From positions 1 through 64,000 of the forward strand of contig NZ_RJUD01000011.1 in assembly GCF_024343675.1 (NCBI RefSeq): DNA of 64,000 nt, in the 5' to 3' direction. The notes beneath the pieces are model-generated. The model searched no databases, had not been told where the DNA came from, and worked only from the letters and a program-made list of their open reading frames with translations. Below are positions 1-8,969 of the stretch, piece by piece. Source of the stretch: Lacihabitans sp. CS3-21. GTDB lineage: Bacteria > Bacteroidota > Bacteroidia > Cytophagales > Spirosomataceae. The position numbers were made by a program, and so were the translations under genes. Position 1 is the first letter of the stretch. Every line of letters begins with the position of its first letter.

Positions 1-72
1 CTTTGTGGAATAATTGAATCACAATTTGCTAATTAGCATACTGCCTCATTATCACATTGCATTTTTTAACCT

Positions 73-114
73 CAGAGGGCACGGAGTTTTGCACAGAGGT
101 ACACAAAGTTTTAT
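73..114. repeat. two tandem 21-bp repeats
   Basis: Two adjacent units, each starting CAGAGG and containing CAC..AGTTTT (73-93 and 94-114), lie in the gap before the first gene. They read as degenerate copies of one sequence. Similar 'CAGAGGxCACxGAGTTTT' strings are, from memory, scattered in intergenic DNA of many Bacteroidota; their role is unknown. Confidence 0.5.
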
Positions 115-168
115 TTTATTTGGGAGTTCATTAGGTGATTTTCATGTTTTGTTTGGTTTTATGCACAA

Positions 169-202
169 TTGTAATTAATTCCAGCAAGACCCACTATTTT
201 TG
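169..202 (+). promoter_or_regulatory. candidate Bacteroidota promoter for the MFS exporter
   Basis: TATTTTTG at 195-202 fits the -7 consensus TAnnTTTG and lies 28 bases before the start codon at 231. A TTG at 169-171 could be the -33 element, but the 23-base gap is longer than usual. Confidence 0.35.
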
Positions 203-230
203 TTTTTGTATCAAGAACCACTAATCATAA

Positions 231-1424
231 ATGAATATAAAGATGAAGTCGGGGGAGTTTATTACCCTCTCTGCCTGCACCATGATGTTGACTGCCTTGG
301 GTATCGATATTATGCTACCTGCTTTTGCCAGTTTGAGAGAGCATTTTGGTTTCAAGCCTGAATCAACGGCCACAGCCCAAATCATCGTTTTCTTTTTTAT
401 GGGTCAAATCGCCCAATTGTTTTTTGGAATATTGTCGGATCGCTTTGGCAGATTGGCCATTTATCGCATTGGTTTTCCTTTATATATTTTAGGTGGCTTG
501 GTAGCGGCTTTTGCACCCACATTTGAGATCATGCTGGGGGCGAGATTTTTTGCCGGAGTGGGAGCTTCGGCGGTATTTATGACTACTATTGCAGGGGTTA
601 GAGACCGTTTTGTTGGCGATCAAATGGCCCGCACGATGTCGCTCATTTTTACTATTTTCTTGTTTACACCCGTCATAGCACCCTTTTTGGGACTGGCCAT
701 ACTGTCGGTTTCGTCTTGGCAAATGGTATTTCTTACACCCGTTATCTTCGGCATCGTGATATTCATTTGGTCGTTCAGAATGGAAGAAACACATCCCGTT
801 GAAAAGCGAACGGACCTCAATTGGCCCAGCGTGAGCTTATCCTTAAAAACAGTCATCAGCAATCGTCCATTTCTAAGATATACCACCATTACTACTTTAT
901 TATTTTCTGCTTTGAGCACATGGGTGGCCACTTCAGAACATATCGTCGGGGGAATTTACGGCAAACCTGAACTATTTGCTTGGGTTTTTGCGGGCATAGG
1001 ACTCTTGATGTCGCTTTGTACATTTTTCAATTCTTACTTTTCCACCCGAATAGGAGCGAGGAAAAGTATAAAATGGCTTTTGATGGCCTATGCCACGGTG
1101 GCCATGGTTTTGTTTGTCATTACGATAGTTTTTGGGGAGCCGCCTCATTTGATGGTGTTTTTTGTGGGCATCGCACTTTTGATGGCTATCAACATCGCCA
1201 TAGAACCCAACAGCAGTGCATTGGCTCTCGAACCTATGGGCAATATGGCCGGCGTAGCTTCTTCGGTTTATGGTACTTTTTTCTTTTTCATCGGTTCTGC
1301 CTTGGGCTCCTTGGTAAGTTTCTTTATGACAGAAAGTGTGTTTCCATTGATATTGAGTTTTTTTGTGATTGGTATTGTCAATTTGGTTTTGGTTTTTGGA
1401 GGAAATAAAGAGAAAGTATTATAA
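231..1424 (+). CDS. MFS multidrug exporter, Bcr/CflA type
   Basis: A 397-residue inner-membrane protein with about 12 hydrophobic segments. The N-terminal helix carries the ALGIDIMLPA pattern typical of Bcr/CflA drug:H+ antiporters (an acidic residue followed by LPA in TM1), and the loop after TM2 has LSDRFGRLAIY, the MFS motif A. Length matches the family (about 390-410). Expected role is proton-driven efflux of small toxic compounds; the substrate cannot be read from sequence. It stands alone, with about 100 bases to the next gene. Confidence 0.88.
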   Translation: MNIKMKSGEFITLSACTMMLTALGIDIMLPAFASLREHFGFKPESTATAQIIVFFFMGQIAQLFFGILSDRFGRLAIYRIGFPLYILGGLVAAFAPTFEIMLGARFFAGVGASAVFMTTIAGVRDRFVGDQMARTMSLIFTIFLFTPVIAPFLGLAILSVSSWQMVFLTPVIFGIVIFIWSFRMEETHPVEKRTDLNWPSVSLSLKTVISNRPFLRYTTITTLLFSALSTWVATSEHIVGGIYGKPELFAWVFAGIGLLMSLCTFFNSYFSTRIGARKSIKWLLMAYATVAMVLFVITIVFGEPPHLMVFFVGIALLMAINIAIEPNSSALALEPMGNMAGVASSVYGTFFFFIGSALGSLVSFFMTESVFPLILSFFVIGIVNLVLVFGGNKEKVL

Positions 1425-1523
1425 TGTTAAAATCTATTTTCTATTTGTCTGGTATTTTACAAAAATGATCAGGTAGTTTGATCATGATTATTTACTATTG
1501 TGCAACCAAAAAAATAAATATCC

Positions 1524-2492
1524 ATGTTTAAAAGTATTCTGGTGTTGTCGTTGAGCATTGCTTTTGGTTCCTGTGGACAATTCAAAAGCTTTTCAGTTAT
1601 AACTGAGCCCACACGTCCTGGATTGGTTTATTTTTCAAAAAACGATGGATTGGATTGGGAAAATGTCGGTGAAGGTTTGCCTGATAGTTTGAGTATTGGG
1701 CTCGGTGGTATTGCGGTTTCGGAGAATTTGCTGGGCATAGCCACCAAAGAGGAAGGTGTTTATCTATTCGATGAAAAGGCTAGCAAATGGGATAATTTAC
1801 CCACCAATGAACAAATACTAAATGATCAGGTGGGGCCGCTATTTTTTTATAGCAACCACATTTTCTTAGGAACTCAATATGGGGGCGTTTATTTTTCTAA
1901 TGACTTGGGCAAAAGGTGGAGTTTAAGTAATGATGGGCTCAGCGATAAAACCATCAGAAGGTTTGTGGAAATAAACGGCGTGCTTTATGCTGCCACCAAT
2001 GATGGATTGTATAGTTTTGACAATCCCCAACAAAAGTGGGATAAAGTCTATGGTCAAGCTGGTTTACAGGTAAATGGCGTCACTGAGTTTAAGGGCGATT
2101 TATATTTGGCAACCAACCGAGGCGTATATAAATCCAATAAAAACGCAAAAGATGGGTCCTTGATTTTGCCCAATCATTCTGTTCATAATATTGCTGCTGA
2201 TGAGCGTACGCTTTATGCCATGACTTACACTTCCTTACTGATTTCGACAGTGGATGGCATAACTTGGAAAAGCTGCCAAGCAGGACTTCCTGATAATTTG
2301 TACACTTTCAATATAATAAAAAAAGGAGATAATTTGTATGCGGGACAATGGGATGGCGTTTATAGCAAAGTAGATACAATGGCTTCTTGGAAATCCACCA
2401 GTACTGGTTTACCCACCAAATTTGCCGCTACCAATTTGAAAGTATTTAAGGATATTTTGGTGGTTTCAACGGCAAAGAGCGAGCGAAAATAA
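1524..2492 (+). CDS. lipoprotein with BNR/beta-propeller repeats
   Basis: A 322-residue protein with a lipoprotein signal: a hydrophobic stretch ending FGSC with the lipidated Cys at residue 17. The rest is built of repeated blades of the type GVYxSxDxGxxW (for example GVYFSNDLGKRW, GLYSFDNPQQKW, GVYKSNKN, GVYSKVD), as in sialidase/BNR and YCF48-like propellers. No catalytic Asp-box series of a true sialidase is evident. It probably sits in the outer or inner membrane facing the periplasm or surface. The next gene follows after 33 bases, so co-transcription is possible. Function unknown. Confidence 0.7.
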   Translation: MFKSILVLSLSIAFGSCGQFKSFSVITEPTRPGLVYFSKNDGLDWENVGEGLPDSLSIGLGGIAVSENLLGIATKEEGVYLFDEKASKWDNLPTNEQILNDQVGPLFFYSNHIFLGTQYGGVYFSNDLGKRWSLSNDGLSDKTIRRFVEINGVLYAATNDGLYSFDNPQQKWDKVYGQAGLQVNGVTEFKGDLYLATNRGVYKSNKNAKDGSLILPNHSVHNIAADERTLYAMTYTSLLISTVDGITWKSCQAGLPDNLYTFNIIKKGDNLYAGQWDGVYSKVDTMASWKSTSTGLPTKFAATNLKVFKDILVVSTAKSERK

Positions 2493-2525
2493 AATAAGTA
2501 TAAAGAAAGAAAAAGATATAAAAAT

Positions 2526-3569
2526 ATGAAAACCCTAAGATTAGAAGAACCAGAAGTTTTTAAATTCATAGAACAAGATCAGCCCTCAGGTTTGGAGCCA
2601 CATGAGGCCTTAATAAAAATAAAGAACATCGGTATTTGCGGTACGGATTATCATGCTTTTAGGGGTAAACAGCCTTTTTTTAGCTATCCCCGAGTGCTTG
2701 GGCATGAGTTGGGTGCGGAGGTAGTGGCCGTAGGAGAGGAGAATGACCGAATAAAAGTAGGCGACAAAGTTACGGTAGAACCTTACATGAACTGCGGTGC
2801 TTGTCAGTCTTGCAAAAATGGTAAAGGTAATTGTTGTGAAAATCTACAAGTACTGGGTGTACATACCCATGGTGGTATGTGTGAGTATTTAAAAGTGCCT
2901 ATGCACAAACTACATGCCTCCAAAAGTTTGAGTTTTGAACAACTGGCTGTGGTGGAGCCGTTGAGCATTGGAGCCCACGCGGTGCAACGTGCTGGGGTCT
3001 CTTCAGAAGATTTGGTGTTGGTAATAGGTGCTGGACCTATCGGTTTGTCGGTGATACAATTTGCCAAACTTACCGGTGCTACGGTGGCAGTCTTAGACAT
3101 CAATGCCGAGCGACTAGCATTTGCCCAAGAGCAATTAAAAGCCGATATACTTCTTGACGGCTCGCAAGGTTTCTGCACGGAGATTTTACGAGAACAGCTA
3201 GAAAAGTCCCTCAATGGTGAATTTATGGGGCTTCTTCCCACAGTAGTCTTCGACGCCACAGGAAATCCGAAATCTATGAAAAATGCCTTCAATTATGTAG
3301 CCTTTGGCGGAAAGCTGGTATTTGTGGGCTTGTTTATTGGGGATGTCATTTTTGATGATCCACTTTTTCATCGTCGTGAAATTACGCTATTTGCAAGTAG
3401 AAATAGTTTGCCGCAAGATTTTACCAACATCATTGAACTGATGGAAAACGGAAAGATTGATATCAAACCCTGGATAAGCCATCGAGCCAAATTTGATGAT
3501 TTGCCTGAAATTTTTAATCACTGGCTGGACCCCGAAAGCAAAGTGATTAAAGCGATGGTTTCGCTTTGA
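2526..3569 (+). CDS. zinc-dependent alcohol/polyol dehydrogenase (MDR family)
   Basis: A 347-residue medium-chain dehydrogenase. GICGTDYHAF near residue 38 gives the catalytic-zinc Cys, GHELGAEV the catalytic His-Glu pair, and the run of four cysteines in NCGACQSCKNGKGNCCEN (about residues 90-107) the structural zinc site. A Rossmann motif VIGAGPIGLSVIQ follows near residue 175. It resembles L-threonine/sorbitol/L-gulonate-type dehydrogenases that oxidise a secondary alcohol with NAD+. The substrate is not determined; neighbours give little help. Cytosolic. Confidence 0.82.
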   Translation: MKTLRLEEPEVFKFIEQDQPSGLEPHEALIKIKNIGICGTDYHAFRGKQPFFSYPRVLGHELGAEVVAVGEENDRIKVGDKVTVEPYMNCGACQSCKNGKGNCCENLQVLGVHTHGGMCEYLKVPMHKLHASKSLSFEQLAVVEPLSIGAHAVQRAGVSSEDLVLVIGAGPIGLSVIQFAKLTGATVAVLDINAERLAFAQEQLKADILLDGSQGFCTEILREQLEKSLNGEFMGLLPTVVFDATGNPKSMKNAFNYVAFGGKLVFVGLFIGDVIFDDPLFHRREITLFASRNSLPQDFTNIIELMENGKIDIKPWISHRAKFDDLPEIFNHWLDPESKVIKAMVSL

Positions 3570-4208
3570 ATGACTTGAAATTTTGTATAAGTGGGTTTGA
3601 ATAGATACAGTTTGATTTATAATTTAGGACAATGAAATCCTGCAAAATTATAAAATGTTTTTGACTGCTTGGAAAAAATAAAGGGAATGGGCTGTGGAGC
3701 GTTTTCGATGTCTTCGACGAAGCAGGGTTTTGCCCAAATTTATTTAGTTATTTTATCTAGATAGTTTATTTGCTACCGTTTAAATAGGTAAATTATCTGT
3801 TTTGCTTTCGATTCGGAAAAAAACAGACCTATTTTGATTAAAATGCGTCTCTTATTTTTTGAGCTATATTATTAAGTGAACTGATTTGCTACCTATTAAA
3901 TAGATAAAATATCTGTTTTGCAATCGATTTGAAACAATAGTACTGTTTTGACTAAAAAGGTTTAATATGCATTAAGATATTTTATCTAGTCATTTCATTA
4001 GCTTCCTTTTAAATAGTTAAATTTTCTGTTTTGTAATAAATATGGAAAAAACTCTTTATTTTTTGATTAACTAGAATTAATAAATAATAGTCAATTTTTA
4101 TCTTTTAGGTCAATTAGTATTGCTTAGGTTGAGGTTAATTTTCAAGAATATACTTTTTATCAGCATTTATGCATTTTCACAACTATAACGTGTAAAATAA
4201 GTCACCGA
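3570..4208. other. 639-base gene-free stretch
   Basis: No convincing ORF on either strand. The second half is occupied by three diverged ~115-bp direct repeats listed separately. The rest, including a short more GC-rich patch at about 3690-3735, shows nothing I can name. Confidence 0.6.
3741..4073. repeat. three diverged ~115-bp direct repeats
   Basis: Units begin near 3741, 3862 and 3969. Each contains GCTnCCnnnTAAATAG, then TATCTGTTTTG or TTTCTGTTTTG, then a purine-rich stretch and TTTTGA(T/C)TAA. The GCT(A/T)CC anchors lie at 3772, 3888 and 4001, so the period is 113-116 bases. Conservation is strongest in the TAAATAG...CTGTTTTG core. No ORF runs through the array. Confidence 0.7.
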
Positions 4209-4952
4209 TCATATATCGCCCACTTTTTCAGCTTCTTTCTTCACTTTCAATGCTCGTTTCGTTACTTTTAAATCTTTGAAATAACCTATTGTAGCAATAT
4301 CTACATATAGTCCAACATAGCCTTTTTTGCTATTGCCGAGCATTTTATTGACGATAAATGAAGAATATTTCAAATCGTTGATAAACATTTCAGCAGTTTC
4401 ACCATTGATTTCTAAACGAAACGTAATCCACTCATTGAGCATCACTGGTGCAGATCCTTCATAAGAACCCGCTGGGAATTTATCTCTTAGGGTTTGAAAC
4501 TTAAAATTGGGATAGGCAAAATACTGTACTGCGTGATTTCTCGCCATTTGGTTATTGATTCTTCCGACTTTTGGACGTAAATAAATAGATTCCCAAGCAG
4601 AATCATCTTCTGCAATTCTATAATACAAGCCTATAAAACCAGCAGCTGGCGGATAGGGTGATGGGTTTTGAATTTGGCTGTACATTTTTACTTCAATCGT
4701 GCCATTTTCAAAATCGGCAATGTCCAAAAGCCTTGCATAATGTCGGTCGTCAACGGTAGATTCTAAGTTCTTTTCATCGAACGGAAGTGCCTTTAAATCA
4801 CGTTCAATTTTCAATACTTTTTTGCCTTCAAACTTAATAACTGAGCCCGTAACATTGTGTAATTCAAAGGTTTGTTTGCCGAATATTATATTTTGTCCTT
4901 TAGAAGTGGATAAAGTTATAAAGAAGGCAATAATCGAGATATACTTTTTCAT
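4209..4952 (-). CDS. secreted lectin-fold protein (DUF1080/LamG-like)
   Basis: I take the ATG at 4952 (complement strand) because it opens a clean signal peptide, MKKYISIIAFFITLSTSKGQ; an upstream ATG at 5006 would bury it behind 18 residues. The mature part (about 230 residues) has the beta-sandwich pattern of concanavalin-like/3-keto-disaccharide-hydrolase-like domains: FENGTIEVKMYS, GFIGLYYRI, WITFRLEINGETAEMFIND, KGYVGLYVDIATIGYFKDLKV. This layout is that of a carbohydrate-binding sandwich; no catalytic residues can be assigned. It lies 97 bases downstream of the Crp-like regulator on the same strand. Confidence 0.65.
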   Translation of the reverse strand: MKKYISIIAFFITLSTSKGQNIIFGKQTFELHNVTGSVIKFEGKKVLKIERDLKALPFDEKNLESTVDDRHYARLLDIADFENGTIEVKMYSQIQNPSPYPPAAGFIGLYYRIAEDDSAWESIYLRPKVGRINNQMARNHAVQYFAYPNFKFQTLRDKFPAGSYEGSAPVMLNEWITFRLEINGETAEMFINDLKYSSFIVNKMLGNSKKGYVGLYVDIATIGYFKDLKVTKRALKVKKEAEKVGDI

Positions 4953-5049
4953 CCTTTCACATTTAATTTTGATCATGCAAAGGTAAAGCAATGGAAATCT
5001 CAGCACTCTTAACCTAGATTAAGAAAACCATTATTGAATTACAAATTTA

Positions 5050-5631
5050 TCAGAAAGCCTTTTTTGTCAACCCTTTCCGGATTTTACTCAAAAACTCGGG
5101 TGTAATGCCTAAATATGATGCGATTTGTGTATTGGGTAGTCTATTACTCAAATGTGGATATTGCTCTAAAAAACTTAAATACCGTTGTTCAGCAGTGGAA
5201 CTGAAATTCTGTAGAACTCGGTTTTGAATCTCTACAAAATTATTTTCAGATATGACTTTAAACATCCTGTTCACTTTATGGACTTCTATAAACAACCCAT
5301 ACAAATCAGGTTGGTTTATTTGGTAAATTTCAGAGCCTTCAATAGCTTCAATATATAGCTTGCTTGCCGTTTGGGTATAAAAACTACCAATATCTGCAAT
5401 CCAATCACCCTCTGCAGCAAATTGAATGTTGTGACTAAAGCCTTTGTCATCAATGCCATACATCTTAAAACAGCCTTTGATTACGAAAGTATAATGCTTG
5501 CAGACTTGCCCTTCCTTCAAAATTAATTCTTTACGTTTGATATTTGATTTAGTTATCAAACTTTCAATTAAAGCCGCCTCTTCAGCCGATAAAGGTAGTA
5601 TTTCTTCAAAATCTTTGAAAAGAGATTGCAT
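5050..5631 (-). CDS. Crp/Fnr-family transcriptional regulator
   Basis: A 193-residue protein with an N-terminal cyclic-nucleotide-binding-type beta-roll (about residues 25-115, including the KELILKEGQVCKHYTFVIKGCFKMY strand pattern) and a C-terminal helix-turn-helix, NTQIASYLGITPEFLSKIRKGL (about 168-189). The cNMP-binding Arg signature is not obvious, and no Fnr-type Cys cluster is present, so the effector is unknown. This short form is common in Bacteroidota, often controlling an adjacent gene. A perfect palindrome at 5693-5715 in the divergent spacer is its candidate operator. Confidence 0.82.
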   Translation of the reverse strand: MQSLFKDFEEILPLSAEEAALIESLITKSNIKRKELILKEGQVCKHYTFVIKGCFKMYGIDDKGFSHNIQFAAEGDWIADIGSFYTQTASKLYIEAIEGSEIYQINQPDLYGLFIEVHKVNRMFKVISENNFVEIQNRVLQNFSSTAEQRYLSFLEQYPHLSNRLPNTQIASYLGITPEFLSKIRKGLTKKAF

Positions 5632-5692
5632 TATAAAATAAAATTGGGTTTTAAAATTGAGAGCCGAAATTACGGTTAATTTGTAAAATAGT

Positions 5693-5715
5693 ATATCAAA
5701 TACTTTATTTGATAT
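5693..5715. promoter_or_regulatory. palindromic operator candidate, Crp-like/GNAT spacer
   Basis: ATATCAAATA at 5693-5702 and TATTTGATAT at 5706-5715 form a perfect 10-bp inverted repeat around a 3-base centre. It lies between divergent genes, 26 bases before the acetyltransferase start and 62 before the Crp-like start, where a dimeric regulator could control both. Confidence 0.5.
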
Positions 5716-5740
5716 TTAGAAATAAAACCTAATACCACAA

Positions 5741-6259
5741 ATGTCTAATATTGAAATAACTAGGGTTTGGACTGATGATATAAAACAACTGCAAATCATT
5801 GGCAAGCAGACTTTTTTGGAGACCTTCTCAGAAGGAAATTCGGAAGAGAATATGAAAATGTACCTGGAAGAAGGTTTTGCAGAGGAAAAACTTTTGTCAG
5901 AACTTCAGGACCCCAATGCCGAGTTTTATTTTGCTACCTCAGAAGGTGATGTAATTGGTTATTTAAAATTAAACTTTGGAGACTCCCAAACCGAGTTGAA
6001 AGATAACAGTGCCTTAGAAATAGAAAGAATATATGTTTTAAAGGATTTTCATGGAAAAGGTGTAGGTCAATTGCTTTATAAAATAGCTTTAGAAATTGCC
6101 CAGATGAAAAAGGTCAGTTATGTCTGGCTGGGTGTTTGGGAAGAAAACCCGAGAGCCATAAGTTTCTATAAGAAAAATGGTTTTGAGGAGTTTGATAAGC
6201 ACATCTTTAAGCTGGGAGATGATGAGCAAACTGATATTATGATGAAATTGATTCTTTAA
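5741..6259 (+). CDS. GNAT-family N-acetyltransferase
   Basis: A 172-residue GCN5-related acetyltransferase. The acetyl-CoA-binding motif A is seen in IERIYVLKDFHGKGVGQLLYKIALE (about residues 90-115, with the Q/R-x-x-G-x-G/A core as HGKGVGQ). It is followed by VSYVWLGVWEENPRAISFYKKNGFEEF, the usual NxxAIxFYxKxGF motif B. It resembles the PaiA/SpeG-like group that acetylates small amines or protein N-termini. The substrate is unassigned. Divergent from the Crp-like regulator. Confidence 0.85.
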   Translation: MSNIEITRVWTDDIKQLQIIGKQTFLETFSEGNSEENMKMYLEEGFAEEKLLSELQDPNAEFYFATSEGDVIGYLKLNFGDSQTELKDNSALEIERIYVLKDFHGKGVGQLLYKIALEIAQMKKVSYVWLGVWEENPRAISFYKKNGFEEFDKHIFKLGDDEQTDIMMKLIL

Positions 6260-6395
6260 ATTCAAAAACACCCTAATAATCTTTATTTTTATAAAATAAA
6301 TATTGGGTAAAAATGGTAGATGCGGCCGTAAAAATGGTATTTGGATATTACGCAAATAATAAGAACTTTGCATTCGAATAACCCAACCGCTATAA

Positions 6396-7154
6396 ATGAA
6401 GTTAATTTTCCTCTCTATTTACTTGATACTTTCTTTCTTCGCTACATTTTCTCAGCAAACTGACAGCACTCAAACTCCAAGTTTCTTAAGAGGACAAATT
6501 ACAGCAACCAATAACGGCGTTTCGCTAATTCCCACGTTTTCATTAGGCAGACCAGCCGTTTTGTTTGATATGAACGTTGGAAAGGGGCGATTGAGTTTTG
6601 ATCCCATGTTTCGCTTTGGTATGAATGGCAAACCATGGGCTTTTGTATTTTGGTGGCGGTATAAACTTATTCAGCAGAAGAAATTTAACCTCGGCTTGGG
6701 AGCTCATCCTTCGGTGGTATTTCGGGATATATCGGTGACAGATAATGGAATCACCAGGAATTTATTGGCAGCTCAAAGATACTTTGCATGGGAGGTTTCG
6801 CCCACCTATCTGGTCTCCAAAAATGCCAACCTAGGTGTATACTATTTAGGCTCAAAAGGTCTAACCAAAGATGTTTTGCAGCATACTACATTCATTGCAT
6901 TGCGAAGTGTGTTAAACTTGAAGCTTTCTGATAAGTTAAGAATGTCCTTAATTCCACAGGCTTATTACCTAAAAATGGATGACTACGATGGCACGTATGT
7001 AAACGCCACGCTGAATTTATTCAAAAGAAATTTCCCTGTCTCGTTGAACGCCATTGCGAGCAAAGCCATAAAAACGGAGATTGCTGGTAAAGATTTTTTA
7101 TGGAGTGTAGGGCTGGTGTATAACATTAATAACCAATACACTAAGTTAAAGTGA
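6396..7154 (+). CDS. secreted protein, paralogous family member 1
   Basis: A 252-residue protein with a signal peptide ending FATFSQ, then DSTQTP and the family signature NNGVSLIPTFSLGRPA (about residues 40-55), RLSFDPMFRFGMNGKPW and WWRYKL. The C-terminus has KDFLWSVGLVYN. Alternating hydrophobic/polar segments suggest an all-beta, possibly small outer-membrane barrel fold. Paralogous to the genes at 8193 and 9728. I do not recognise a named family. It converges on the AraC regulator gene with only four bases between the stop codons. Confidence 0.7.
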   Translation: MKLIFLSIYLILSFFATFSQQTDSTQTPSFLRGQITATNNGVSLIPTFSLGRPAVLFDMNVGKGRLSFDPMFRFGMNGKPWAFVFWWRYKLIQQKKFNLGLGAHPSVVFRDISVTDNGITRNLLAAQRYFAWEVSPTYLVSKNANLGVYYLGSKGLTKDVLQHTTFIALRSVLNLKLSDKLRMSLIPQAYYLKMDDYDGTYVNATLNLFKRNFPVSLNAIASKAIKTEIAGKDFLWSVGLVYNINNQYTKLK

Positions 7155-7158
7155 TGGT

Positions 7159-8046
7159 TTAATTCAAGCCCCGAAACTCATTTGGACTTACCCCAACTTT
7201 TTGTTTAAATAGACGTGTGAAATGTTGAGGGTATTTGAAGCCGAGCTCATAGGCTATTTCGCTTATAGATTTGCTGTTGTCCATAACTTTATCTTTGGCC
7301 AGGTCTAAGATTTTCAAATGGATAAGTTCGAGCGTGGTTTTGCCAGTTTCTTTTTTTAGTAAATCTCCCAAATAGTTGGGCGAAAGGTGTAGTTCTTTAG
7401 CAAAATAGGTAACGGAAGGCAAACCTGTATTTTGGAGATTTTCACTTAATATATAATCTGTCAAAAGATTTTGAAATTTCTCGATCACTTGGTGGTTAGC
7501 GGTTTCTCTGGTAATAAACTGCCTGTCATAAAAGCGAGAACAATATTTCAAAAGCAACTCAATGTTGGCCACCAAGATTTTTTTACTGTGTTGGTCAATG
7601 TTTTGCTTTATTTCTGTTTCAATATTTCCAAAACATATATCTATGAGGCCCCTTTCTTTCTCTGAAACATGCAAAGCTTCGTAAGAATCATAGCTAAAAA
7701 AAGAATATTCATGAATAGTTTTGGCCAAAGAAGTGCCTTTGATGAGGTCAGGATGAAAAACCAAAGCCAGTCCATAAGGCTGGTGCCATTCGCCTTCTGG
7801 CTCTGAGCCGCCCACTTGCCCAGGGCCAAAGAACACGATGGTTCCTTCTTCATAGTCATAGTGCTTTAAGCCATATCTCAGATCACCACATTTACTGTCT
7901 TTGATGATGATGGCATAAAAATCCAAACGAAATTTACTTCTCTTCAGTGGATTCCCTTTACTCAAATCCAACAAACTGACGAGTGGATGCAAAGTGGGGT
8001 GATTGAAGGTTTCGTTATAGGTTTTAATGCTATCGTAAATGACCAT
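7159..8046 (-). CDS. AraC-family transcriptional regulator
   Basis: A 295-residue protein with an N-terminal cupin-like sensing part (about residues 1-180; GTIVFFGPGQVGG is a strand-turn typical of such domains) and two C-terminal helix-turn-helix motifs, VTYFAKELHLSPNYLGDLLKK and ISEIAYELGFKYPQHFTRLFKQ followed by GVSPNEFR (about 210-293). Its start faces the paralog-2 gene across a 146-base spacer, and its end meets paralog 1, so control of one or both is likely. Confidence 0.88.
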   Translation of the reverse strand: MVIYDSIKTYNETFNHPTLHPLVSLLDLSKGNPLKRSKFRLDFYAIIIKDSKCGDLRYGLKHYDYEEGTIVFFGPGQVGGSEPEGEWHQPYGLALVFHPDLIKGTSLAKTIHEYSFFSYDSYEALHVSEKERGLIDICFGNIETEIKQNIDQHSKKILVANIELLLKYCSRFYDRQFITRETANHQVIEKFQNLLTDYILSENLQNTGLPSVTYFAKELHLSPNYLGDLLKKETGKTTLELIHLKILDLAKDKVMDNSKSISEIAYELGFKYPQHFTRLFKQKVGVSPNEFRGLN

Positions 8047-8158
8047 ATTTTCTAATTTTTAGGTAAATCTAAAAGAATAGAATCATATATTTTTCTATAA
8101 AAGGGAAATTGGTAAGTCAAACCGTAAAATGTATAAGAGATTGGGATAAAGAGCTTGG

Positions 8159-8166
8159 TAATTTTG
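8159..8166 (+). promoter_or_regulatory. candidate -7 element for paralog 2
   Basis: TAATTTTG matches TAnnTTTG and lies 26 bases before the start codon at 8193, in the spacer shared with the divergent AraC gene. No good -33 element at standard spacing was seen, as would fit an activator-dependent promoter. Confidence 0.4.
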
Positions 8167-8192
8167 TAAATTAAAATTATTCATATCTGAAA

Positions 8193-8957
8193 ATGAGGTT
8201 ATTAGTACTATTTGTTCTCTTATTTTTTTGTTCCTATTTAAGCTTTGCTCAGTCTGAGGACAGCACACAAACTCCCATGGTTTTTTCAGGCAATGTCGGC
8301 TTTACCAACAATGGTTTTTCTATTATTCCAACGTTTTCTCTAGATTATCCCGCATTTGTGGCCAATTTATCTTTTAGGAAAAAGAAATTGAGTTTTGAGC
8401 CAGATATTCGTTTAGTACCCAATGCCGAAAAAGGAGGCCTAATATGGTGGCTGCGATATCGTTTGGTCGATAATAAAAAATTTGGTTTTAGGATTGGTGC
8501 ACACCCCGCATTTACGCTCATTCGTAGAACCGATGTAGAAGACGGGAAAACCAAGGAAATTACCGAAATGCTTCGTTTTTTAGCTTTTGAGGCTGTGCCG
8601 AGTTATCAATTCAACGATAAAATTGGTGTAAGTGCCATGTATTTACAAGGCAATGGCCTGCAAAACCACGGTCCTCAATTGACTCGAGTTTTGTTTCTAA
8701 ACGCAAACGTCACGCATATGGGTATGGGCAAAAATTTATATTTTAATTTATTCCCTTCCATATATTTCTTATATACCGATGGCTACAGAGGGGATTATTT
8801 TACCTTGACAGGTTCGGTGGCACATAAAAAATTTCCATTTAGCTTACAATCTACCATTAATCAGACTTTTACTTCCAATGTTCCTGGTAATAAAGATTTT
8901 ATGTGGAATGTGACTTTGAATTATAATTTCAAGAAGATTTATAAGAAACTCAACTAA
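8193..8957 (+). CDS. secreted protein, paralogous family member 2
   Basis: A 254-residue protein with a signal peptide ending YLSFAQ, then SEDSTQTP and the shared block NNGFSIIPTFSLDYPA, KKLSFEPDIRL and IWWLRYRLV. The C-terminal segment KDFMWNVTLNYNF matches paralog 1 (KDFLWSVGLVYN). Length and order of conserved blocks are the same in all three copies. Probably periplasmic or outer-membrane; function unknown. Divergent from the AraC gene at 7159-8046, and followed after 12 bases by a cyclophilin-like gene, suggesting an operon. Confidence 0.7.
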   Translation: MRLLVLFVLLFFCSYLSFAQSEDSTQTPMVFSGNVGFTNNGFSIIPTFSLDYPAFVANLSFRKKKLSFEPDIRLVPNAEKGGLIWWLRYRLVDNKKFGFRIGAHPAFTLIRRTDVEDGKTKEITEMLRFLAFEAVPSYQFNDKIGVSAMYLQGNGLQNHGPQLTRVLFLNANVTHMGMGKNLYFNLFPSIYFLYTDGYRGDYFTLTGSVAHKKFPFSLQSTINQTFTSNVPGNKDFMWNVTLNYNFKKIYKKLN

Positions 8958-8969
8958 ATATTTATCAAA

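Noticed and set aside
980-1408. 142-residue forward ORF inside the MFS exporter gene
   Set aside because: It is the +1 shadow frame of the exporter, with runs of FCGHRTFDG that are translated transmembrane codons in the wrong frame.
3741-4073. CRISPR array
   Set aside because: The three repeats are about 115 bases long, diverged, and do not have short identical repeats separated by unique spacers; no cas genes are present.
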